A stretch of 11,619 nt of DNA, from positions 1-11,619 of the forward strand of contig JAILOA010000223.1 in assembly GCA_024691065.1 (NCBI GenBank), read 5' to 3'. Below, in pieces: positions 1 through 5,305 of the stretch (the stretch's first letter is position 1; each line of letters starts with the position of its first letter). The notes below the pieces were generated by a model that was not told the origin of the DNA, made no database searches, and worked only from the letters and a program-made list of their open reading frames with translations. The DNA comes from Lachnospiraceae bacterium (GTDB lineage: Bacteria > Bacillota > Clostridia > Lachnospirales > Lachnospiraceae). A program made the position numbers and the translations under genes.

Positions 1-1
1 A

Positions 2-163
2 TAAATGCGTGCCGGGTCCGGTAATACAATACAAAAAATTAAAGTATAATATTATAAAAATAAATGTGTGCCGGATTCTGTAAACCAATACCAATAATTA
101 AAAGAATATTATAAAAATAAAATGTGTGCCGTGTAATTTTAAACAATTCTAAAGAATCATAAT
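2..163. repeat. Degenerate AT-rich tandem repeat, about 58-59 bp period, 2.5-3 copies
   Basis: Three successive units begin with AAATGYGTGCCG-like sequence (around 3, 62 and 121) followed by an AT-rich tail. Copies 1 and 2 align well, both ending in ATTATAAAAATAAA-like sequence. Copy 3 decays after its first 12-15 bases. Copy spacing is 59 then 58 bases. The array may continue to the left of the window. No coding function is visible and the role is unknown. Confidence 0.6.
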
Positions 164-421
164 GATTCATCTCCAACGTGTTAATAATAATATAATAAAT
201 TATTCCAAGAAAGTAAACAATTTTTTTGTCCAATCGGTCCGTTAGAACGGACTTAAAGAAGGGTTGCTTTTTATGATTATAGGTGACTAATCAAAAATAT
301 AAAAATTTGAAACATTGATGAGATAAACATACTATGGATTATAGTAAACTCAACAATGGATGTCTGTATACTTAACAATGAAATTAACTATGCATTTTAT
401 GTATTTTAATATAGGTTTTTA
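164..421. other. Intergenic stretch without a recognisable gene
   Basis: This is AT-rich DNA with stops in all frames and no ORF with a credible ribosome binding site. The only structures seen are the palindrome at 237-252 and a small inverted repeat, ACTAT-5-ATAGT, at 331-345. The end of whatever gene lies to the left of the window is not visible. Confidence 0.5.
237..252. promoter_or_regulatory. 16-bp palindrome, possible operator or small hairpin
   Basis: GTCCGTT-AG-AACGGAC has perfect 7-bp arms with a 2-base centre. No T-run follows directly, so it is not a standard terminator. A loosely similar sequence (GTCGTTTTAGAATGGAC) lies at about 489-505, in the leader of the cupin gene, which hints at a shared binding site. 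That link is weak inference. Confidence 0.3.
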
Positions 422-450
422 TTGTGATGATTAAGTAAATGTGGTATAAT
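422..450 (+). promoter_or_regulatory. Sigma-A type promoter for the cupin-DUF4406 gene
   Basis: A -35 of TTGTGA (422-427), a 17-base spacer and a perfect -10 TATAAT (445-450) preceded by TGG (extended -10). It is the best promoter upstream of the gene at 605 and implies a 5' leader of roughly 150 nucleotides. Confidence 0.7.
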
Positions 451-587
451 AACAACATCTATTGCGAATCGTATTGTTTCTTGGAACGTCGTTTTAGAAT
501 GGACGTATTTATAGGTGGCGAAGTTGTTTTAAACTATGGCATTGAAAGAAAAACATTCGTTCATCTTATACGCTCTTATAAATAATC

Positions 588-607
588 AAAGGAGGGGAAT
601 TACATTG
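588..607 (+). promoter_or_regulatory. Ribosome binding site that sets a TTG start
   Basis: AAAGGAGGGG is followed after a normal spacing (9 bases from GGAGG) by TTG at 605-607, in frame with the downstream ORF. The only ATG further upstream in the frame, at 536, has no Shine-Dalgarno sequence, so translation most likely starts at the TTG. Confidence 0.8.
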
Positions 608-1417
608 GGAACATTAGCTAGAAGAGAAGACATTGAAAGAGTTGATGACTTTGGTATTGGTGCACCTAATGATGAGTATGCCCAGTATTTTAAAGGTAAT
701 TCATATCTCAAGGCATTGACTGATCCGGATGATGGCAATTTAAAATTGTCAAATGTTACATTTGAGCCGGGATGCAGGAATAACTGGCATATTCATCATT
801 CTAAGAGTGGTGGAGGACAGGTGCTTATTTGTACAGCCGGAGAGGGTTGGTACCAGGAGGAAGGAAAGGATGCAGTGAGCCTTAGTCCGGGAATGGTTAT
901 CAATATTCCTCCGAACGTTAAGCATTGGCATGGTGCTAAGTCGGACAGCTGGTTTTCACACATTGCCGTGGAGGTGCCTGGTGATGAAACAACCACGGAA
1001 TGGTTGGAAGAGGTGGATGATTCACAATATAGGAGACTTAGAATACACAAGCAGGCTATCGATGAAGTAAAGAGAATGGTTAAAGGAGACGGAGAGATGG
1101 GTAAGATTAAGATATTTATAGCACAACCAATGAGACATAAGTCAGACGCCGAGATTATCGAGGAGCGTTACAGAATTATTGCAAGAATCAATAATGAATT
1201 GTTTAAGGGTGAAGAAATTGAAATCCTGAATAGTTATATGGAGGATTTTGTAGATACCACATTGAAGAATAAATCACTTAATTATCTTGGACGTTCTATT
1301 CAGTTGCTATCCGAGGCGGATTGCGTATACTTCGGAGAAGGCTGGAGAGAAGCAAGAGGCTGCCATATCGAACACGAATGCGCAGAAAGATATGGATTGA
1401 AGATCATAGAGGACTAA
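605..1417 (+). CDS. Cupin domain fused to a DUF4406 (nucleoside deoxyribosyltransferase-like) domain
   Basis: About 270 residues from the TTG start at 605, chosen for its strong ribosome binding site. Residues ~1-145 form a single-domain cupin like those of the carboxymuconolactone decarboxylase-associated type: motif 1 has H62-x-H64-H65, with Gln in place of the usual Glu (GGGQVLICTAGEGWYQ), and motif 2 is PPNVKHWHG. These His residues probably bind a metal. Residues ~165-270 match DUF4406, a Rossmann-like fold related to nucleoside 2-deoxyribosyltransferases: KIFIAQPM at its start and EARGCHIEHECAERYG near its end, with an acidic residue where that family has its catalytic Glu. The linker ~146-164 contains an internal Shine-Dalgarno and ATG in frame. 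It is a single gene, convergent with the phosphorylase gene. The fold assignments are solid; the substrate and the reason for the fusion are unknown. Confidence 0.85.
   Translation: MGTLARREDIERVDDFGIGAPNDEYAQYFKGNSYLKALTDPDDGNLKLSNVTFEPGCRNNWHIHHSKSGGGQVLICTAGEGWYQEEGKDAVSLSPGMVINIPPNVKHWHGAKSDSWFSHIAVEVPGDETTTEWLEEVDDSQYRRLRIHKQAIDEVKRMVKGDGEMGKIKIFIAQPMRHKSDAEIIEERYRIIARINNELFKGEEIEILNSYMEDFVDTTLKNKSLNYLGRSIQLLSEADCVYFGEGWREARGCHIEHECAERYGLKIIED
1082..1099 (+). promoter_or_regulatory. Internal in-frame ribosome binding site and ATG at the domain boundary
   Basis: AAAGGAG (1082-1088) lies 8 bases before ATG (1097-1099), in the same frame as the cupin ORF. The ATG is the exact expected start of a stand-alone DUF4406 protein (MGKIKIFIAQPM). 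This may be a relic of two formerly separate genes or a functional second start. Confidence 0.55.
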
Positions 1418-1420
1418 AAC

Positions 1421-1496
1421 GGGGGTATGTTACGTTACAGGTTGCTGTACACAGTGAACCCCCTTTGGCAGAATTTAGCGAAGCTAAATTCTGTCA
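1421..1496 (+). repeat. Two-part structured intergenic element
   Basis: The first part is enclosed by GGGGGT (1421-1426) pairing with ACCCCC (1458-1463), with an inner TACAG-4-CTGTA hairpin (1436-1449). The second is a perfect 11-bp stem, CAGAATTTAGC-GAA-GCTAAATTCTG (1469-1493), extendable by three pairs including a G-U. A run of seven T lies about 15 bases further on (1509-1515), so the second stem could aid termination. The compact, modular look suggests a dispersed palindromic element, but copies elsewhere cannot be seen here. Confidence 0.55.
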
Positions 1497-1553
1497 CCAC
1501 GATTTCGATTTTTTTCGGACTCACTGAATGTTATTATTATATTTTGAAAATAG

Positions 1554-1585
1554 AAAAAAAGCGGGGCAGAAGCCCCGCTTTTTTT
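1554..1585. terminator. Strong bidirectional Rho-independent terminator
   Basis: A7 (1554-1560), then GCGGGGC-AGAA-GCCCCGC (1561-1578), then T7 (1579-1585). It serves both the plus-strand cupin gene and the minus-strand phosphorylase gene, whose stop codon is directly adjacent at 1586. Confidence 0.95.
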
Positions 1586-3280
1586 CTACTCCACTATTCC
1601 TAACACCACCGGTTTTTTCTCCGGTGGAATTACTCCAAATTTGTAAATATCCGGTACCAACTCTAAAGCATTATCCAGCTTGTCTTCATCCGAGGTGTGA
1701 AGTTCCATAAGAACATCGCCCTTTGTGACGAAGTCACCGGTTTTCTTTTTAAATATAATTCCTGCCTTAGGATCGATTTCACTATGCAAAAATTCACGTC
1801 CGGCACCAAGAACCCCGGCGCATTTTCCGCAAAGCTCGGTATCCATTGAGGTTATATAGCCTTCATTCTCCGAGATAACCTCGTGAATTATAGGTGCTTT
1901 TTCAAACTTCTCAGGATGATATATATAATCCGGATCGCCACCCTGAAGCTCTACCATTTTGGCAAATACCTTTAATGCCTCACCTGATGTGATTTTATCC
2001 CAAATAGAACCACCTTCAACATTTGATGAGGAACTATCATCATTGGATTCATTAGTTGAGTCAGATAATGTGCTGGTAGCACTTAGCAAATCACTTCCAA
2101 GATTCAAGGTTTCGTCATCGTCGTAATTTGCACCACCTGTTAATATGCTATTATCAGCGATTTCCATATCAATCATATCAGAATCGTCAGCATCATTTTT
2201 GGTATTACTCTCATAATTTGAAACTGCACGCTCATAGGCCATTTCAAGGTCATTTTCATCTATAAATGCAGGTTCATCGGAATCCGAGTAATTGATGGTT
2301 GACTTTTTAAGTGAATCAAAATAGTTAATTTCCGTAGAAATACCAAGTGATTCGAGTGAAAACTCGGAGGAATTAATCTCAAAACCATCGGTAAGTGAAT
2401 CCTTCAATGCATTTTGATAAAGCTTTGTAATGTCATCTTCAATCATACATTCGGCAAGGACCTTGCATAATTCCTTAACATCCTCGGGACCACCGCCGTT
2501 TAGGACTTCTATGGCCTCAACTACTTCAAGATTGTTGCCGACTGCATTTCCAAGAGGAGTATCCATATTGGTAAGGATTGCAATGGTTTGCTTGTTGAAG
2601 GTTTTTCCGATATCAACCATAGTTCTTGCAAGGATTCTCGCCTGTTCGAGATCCTTCATAAATGCACCGCTTCCGACTGTAACTTCCAAAACTATTTTAT
2701 CGCTGCCACTTGCCAGTTTCTTACTCATTACGGAAGAGGCAATTAACGGGATACTGTCAACTGTAGCGGTTACATCCCTTAGTGCGTATATTTTCTTGTC
2801 GGCAGGAACGATGTTTTTGGTTTGTCCCATTACGGAAACACCTATTGTATTTAATATCTTAATGAATTTTTCTTCGGAAATATCTGTTTTAAAGCCCGGT
2901 ATTGCCTCAAGCTTGTCGATGGTTCCACCGGTAAAACCGAGACCTCGCCCACTCATTTTGGCAACCTTGCCACCGCAGGCTGCAACCAGTGGGGCAACCA
3001 CAAGTGTTGTCTTATCGCCGACACCGCCTGTGCTGTGCTTATCTATTTTCTTGCCGTGAACCTTGGACAAATCAAATATCTCGCCCGAAATCCTCATGCA
3101 TTCCGTGAAAGAGTAAAGCTCGCGAAAGCTCATACCGTTAAAGTAGACCGCCATGAGAAATGCAGACATTTGATAATCCTGTATTTCTCCGCTTATATAA
3201 CCATCCACGATATAAAGTATTTCCGCGGGTGACAGCGGTATATTGTTTTTCTTTTTATCTATAATATCATACGCCCTCAT
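1586..3280 (-). CDS. pdp: Pyrimidine-nucleoside (thymidine) phosphorylase with an acidic low-complexity insertion
   Basis: A 564-residue enzyme that splits pyrimidine nucleosides with phosphate into base and (deoxy)ribose-1-phosphate, for salvage in the cytoplasm. Seen: the phosphate-site motif KHSTGGVGDK (81-90); the family signature SGRGLGFTGGTIDKLE (110-125); and R168, S183 and K187, each offset by three from E. coli thymidine phosphorylase R171, S186 and K190, with H82 matching H85. The C-terminal domain (VLGAGREF ... KAGIIF) is complete. The family is normally ~430-440 residues. The excess lies between LAECMI (~280) and SGEALKVF (~432), an Asp/Ser/Asn-rich segment. The ATG has GGGAGG five bases upstream. 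The TAG stop abuts the terminator. PyNP and strict thymidine phosphorylase cannot be separated with confidence; Firmicutes context favours PyNP. Confidence 0.93.
   Translation of the reverse strand: MRAYDIIDKKKNNIPLSPAEILYIVDGYISGEIQDYQMSAFLMAVYFNGMSFRELYSFTECMRISGEIFDLSKVHGKKIDKHSTGGVGDKTTLVVAPLVAACGGKVAKMSGRGLGFTGGTIDKLEAIPGFKTDISEEKFIKILNTIGVSVMGQTKNIVPADKKIYALRDVTATVDSIPLIASSVMSKKLASGSDKIVLEVTVGSGAFMKDLEQARILARTMVDIGKTFNKQTIAILTNMDTPLGNAVGNNLEVVEAIEVLNGGGPEDVKELCKVLAECMIEDDITKLYQNALKDSLTDGFEINSSEFSLESLGISTEINYFDSLKKSTINYSDSDEPAFIDENDLEMAYERAVSNYESNTKNDADDSDMIDMEIADNSILTGGANYDDDETLNLGSDLLSATSTLSDSTNESNDDSSSSNVEGGSIWDKITSGEALKVFAKMVELQGGDPDYIYHPEKFEKAPIIHEVISENEGYITSMDTELCGKCAGVLGAGREFLHSEIDPKAGIIFKKKTGDFVTKGDVLMELHTSDEDKLDNALELVPDIYKFGVIPPEKKPVVLGIVE
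2006..2440 (-). other. Acidic Ser/Asn-rich insertion inside the phosphorylase
   Basis: This encodes residues ~281-425. In residues 321-420 I count 26 acidic, about 4 basic, 18 Ser and 11 Asn per 100, with runs such as NDADDSDMIDME and ESNDDSSSSN, which is typical of a disordered segment. The reading frame stays open and both flanks match the family, so it is an in-frame insertion, not a frameshift. It replaces the short helical stretch that normally links the two halves of the alpha/beta domain here. Confidence 0.8.
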
Positions 3281-3302
3281 AACGACCTCCCGATTATCCC
3301 TT

Positions 3303-3376
3303 CGGAGTAAATTTTAACTCCAAACAGAGTGAATTTTATTATAATAACCGACCGGAGTAAATGTGCCTCCGGTCGG
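3303..3376 (-). promoter_or_regulatory. Leader of the phosphorylase gene with two inverted repeats
   Basis: In the direction of the mRNA (minus strand) there is first a perfect 10-bp stem (arms 3367-3376 and 3348-3357, CCGACCGGAG type, 9-base loop). A second, weaker hairpin follows (GGAGT/ACTCC, 3304-3321), and then the GGGAGG ribosome binding site. The 10-mer ATTTACTCCG occurs in both hairpins exactly 50 bases apart (plus-strand 3303-3312 and 3353-3362), so alternative pairings are possible. No T-run follows the stem in the mRNA direction. A regulatory role is inference. Confidence 0.4.
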
Positions 3377-3405
3377 AATTGTACTGATTTTTTTTTCGGC
3401 CTTGG

Positions 3406-3434
3406 ATTATATTACAGAGGCATTGCCCGGTAAT
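3406..3434 (-). promoter_or_regulatory. Promoter-like site in repeat copy 1, facing the phosphorylase gene
   Basis: On the minus strand: -35 ATTACC (3429-3434), 17-base spacer, perfect -10 TATAAT (3406-3411). It is the closest of three identical sites to the phosphorylase start. The -35 is weaker here than in the other two copies. Confidence 0.5.
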
Positions 3435-3448
3435 TGTTTCGGCCTTGG

Positions 3449-3477
3449 ATTATATTACAGAGGCATTGCCCGGTAAA
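3449..3477 (-). promoter_or_regulatory. Promoter-like site in repeat copy 2
   Basis: On the minus strand: -35 TTTACC (3472-3477), 17-base spacer, perfect -10 TATAAT (3449-3454). Confidence 0.55.
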
Positions 3478-3491
3478 TGTTTCGGCCTTGG

Positions 3492-3520
3492 ATTATACTA
3501 CAGAGGCATTGCCCGGTAAA
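3492..3520 (-). promoter_or_regulatory. Promoter-like site in repeat copy 3
   Basis: On the minus strand: -35 TTTACC (3515-3520), 17-base spacer, perfect -10 TATAAT (3492-3497). The base change in this copy falls just outside the TATAAT. Confidence 0.55.
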
Positions 3521-3544
3521 TGCTTCGGCCTGAAATACATTTAA

Positions 3545-3961
3545 TTATAAATCTTCCTGATTAAACATCTTAACACCAAGTTCATTCAAAACTTCTATTG
3601 TCTTAGCGTGATCACTTGTCTTCATTGCTATGGAAGCACCATCGTCGTTAAGTGAAAGACCATATATATAATTAATGCTGATGCCTGCATTTGTAATAGC
3701 ATAAATAACCTTCTTTAAGCTGCCTACCTCGTGAGGCACGCATACAGCAACCACATCGGTTATCTTAGATGTAATTCCTTTCTCCTTAAGCATATTATGA
3801 GCCTCTTCCGGTGCATTACACAGGAGACGGAGAATACCGAAATCACTTGTGTCCGCAAGACTTACGGATACGATATTTATTCCACTGTCGCTTATGATTG
3901 ATAAAATATCATTTACACGACCTTTTTTATTTTCAAGAAATACAGATAATTGTCTTACCAT
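3545..3961 (-). CDS. Tandem ACT-domain amino-acid-binding protein
   Basis: 138 residues with two ACT-type units, ~1-65 (MVRQLSVFLENKKGRVNDI, then SGINIVSVSLADTSDFGILR) and ~68-135 (AVCVPHEVGSLKKVIYAI, then GISINYIYGL). ACT domains bind amino acids or related effectors and often act as allosteric subunits. Stand-alone double-ACT proteins next to anaerobe-type phenylacetate-CoA ligases are a familiar arrangement in Clostridia and archaea. Here the gene starts 18 bases after the ligase stop, with GGAGG eight bases before its ATG, so the two are very likely co-transcribed. A sensor of aromatic amino acids or their keto acids that modulates the ligase is a reasonable guess, not shown by the sequence. 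No clear terminator follows before the 43-bp repeats. Confidence 0.88.
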   Translation of the reverse strand: MVRQLSVFLENKKGRVNDILSIISDSGINIVSVSLADTSDFGILRLLCNAPEEAHNMLKEKGITSKITDVVAVCVPHEVGSLKKVIYAITNAGISINYIYGLSLNDDGASIAMKTSDHAKTIEVLNELGVKMFNQEDL

Positions 3962-3979
3962 TTTTCATTCCTCCAATCT

Positions 3980-5281
3980 TTATACATAAAGTTTTCTGTT
4001 ATCTACTACGTGCTTTGTCTTGCCGTCGCTGTGTGGAAGAGCATTTGGCTCAACAAGCTTAACCTTAACATTGAGACCGATACGCTCACGAAGACGGGCA
4101 TGAATCTGCTTTGTGAGTTTCTCGAGTTCGCTGATTTCGTCTGAGAAGAAACGCTCCTCAACTTCAACGTGTACCTCAAATGTATCTTCGTTGTTAACAC
4201 GATCAACATAAATCATATAATGTGGTGTAGTTCCATCGATGGTAAGAAGAGCAGCTTCAACCTGTGATGGGAATACATTGACACCACGAATGATAAGCAT
4301 ATCATCTGTACGACCCTTGAAACGCTGAATTCTGGCCATTGTACGACCACATTCACATTTATCATACTCTAAGTATGTAAGATCCTTGGTTCTGTAACGA
4401 AGGAGTGGCATACCCTCTTTGGTAAGGGTAGTGATAACAAGTTCGCCGGTTTCACCATGAGGAACCTGCTTAAGGGTATTAGGATCAATGATTTCCGGAA
4501 GGAAATGATCTTCCCAAATATGAAGCCCTTTGTGATACTTACAATCAGTAGCAACACCCGGGCCGCAGATTTCCGTAAGACCATAAATGTCATGTGCTTC
4601 AAGATGAAGGATGTCTTCCATCTTGTCACGCATCTCATTGGTCCATGGTTCAGCACCGCAGATAGCAACTTTAAGTTTGATTTTATCGAGAAGGTCTGCA
4701 TCTCTTAAGTCCTCAGCCACATGTAACAGATATGATGGAGTACATGCAATGGCTGTAGCACCACAGTCAATCATCATCTGGATAAGTTTTTGTGAATTTC
4801 CCGAAGACATTGGAATGACAAGAGCGCCAAGGAATTCAGCACCATAATGTGCACCAAGACCACCTGTAAAGAGACCATATCCGTATCCAACCTGAATTAT
4901 ATCATCCTTTGTGATTCCTGCCATAGCAAGGCAACGAGCTGAGCATTCAGCCCAAATATCAATATCTCTTCTGGTATAAACTGCGATTTTAGGTCTACCG
5001 GTTGTTCCGCTTGATGCTTGTAAACGAACGAGCTCAGACATAGGTACTGCAGCGAGTCCGAATGGATAATTCTCATTTAAATCCTCATAGGTTGTAAATG
5101 GGAGTTTCTCAACATCCTCAATACCCCTGATGTCGCCCGGCTCCAGACCGAGCTGTTGCATTTTGTTTCTGTAGTAAGGTACATTATGATATACCTTATC
5201 TACAATTTTGACGAGTCTTTTGCTTTGAATAACTTCAATCTCGTCACGTGACATACATTCCTTAGTTACATTCCAAATCAT
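3980..5281 (-). CDS. paaK: Phenylacetate-CoA ligase (aryl-acid-CoA ligase, AMP-forming)
   Basis: 433 residues, full length for the short anaerobe-type PaaK. It activates phenylacetate or a related aryl acid with ATP and CoA through an acyl-AMP. Seen in order: the WNVTKECMSRDEIE start typical of the family; P-loop ASSGTTGRPK (89-98); DIYGLTEICGPG (231-242); LRYRTKDLT (294-302) followed by a CECGR turn (309-313); the hinge GRTDDMLIIRGVNVFPSQ (323-340); and a C-terminal GKTKHVVDNR with the catalytic Lys candidates K421/K423. In fermentative anaerobes such ligases either process acids made from aromatic amino acids or supply aryl-CoA for their reductive synthesis. No indolepyruvate oxidoreductase gene is visible in the window. 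The ATG has GGAGG seven bases upstream. The gene follows the GGDEF gene after 24 bases with no terminator between. Confidence 0.93.
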   Translation of the reverse strand: MIWNVTKECMSRDEIEVIQSKRLVKIVDKVYHNVPYYRNKMQQLGLEPGDIRGIEDVEKLPFTTYEDLNENYPFGLAAVPMSELVRLQASSGTTGRPKIAVYTRRDIDIWAECSARCLAMAGITKDDIIQVGYGYGLFTGGLGAHYGAEFLGALVIPMSSGNSQKLIQMMIDCGATAIACTPSYLLHVAEDLRDADLLDKIKLKVAICGAEPWTNEMRDKMEDILHLEAHDIYGLTEICGPGVATDCKYHKGLHIWEDHFLPEIIDPNTLKQVPHGETGELVITTLTKEGMPLLRYRTKDLTYLEYDKCECGRTMARIQRFKGRTDDMLIIRGVNVFPSQVEAALLTIDGTTPHYMIYVDRVNNEDTFEVHVEVEERFFSDEISELEKLTKQIHARLRERIGLNVKVKLVEPNALPHSDGKTKHVVDNRKLYV

Positions 5282-5305
5282 TAGAAAACCTCCATAAGTA
5301 AAATT

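Larger units (their letters stand above)
3395..3531. repeat. Three 43-bp tandem direct repeats plus a partial fourth
   Basis: Units start at 3395, 3438 and 3481, exactly 43 bases apart, and are almost identical (a few single-base differences near TAATTG/TAAATG and ATATTAC/ATACTAC). A partial fourth copy (TTCGGCCT) begins at 3524. Units touch with no spacers, so this is not a CRISPR array. Each unit holds one promoter-like pair on the minus strand. Confidence 0.95.

Noticed and set aside
39..233. Minus-strand ORF of 64 hydrophobic residues over the left-edge repeats
   Set aside because: It starts at TTG without a ribosome binding site and its sequence follows from AT-rich repeat DNA.
536..604. 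ATG at 536 as the start of the cupin gene
   Set aside because: It has no Shine-Dalgarno sequence, and the extra 23 residues do not match the cupin family, while TTG 605 has a strong site.
2430..3059. Plus-strand ORF of 209 codons
   Set aside because: It is antisense to the conserved catalytic half of the phosphorylase, has no ribosome binding site and resembles no family.
3388..3396. T9 run after the 10-bp stem at 3348-3376 as a plus-strand terminator
   Set aside because: No plus-strand gene ends nearby and the run is 11 bases from the stem, too far for a standard terminator.
3395..3531. CRISPR array
   Set aside because: The 43-bp units are directly joined with no unique spacers and no cas genes are present.
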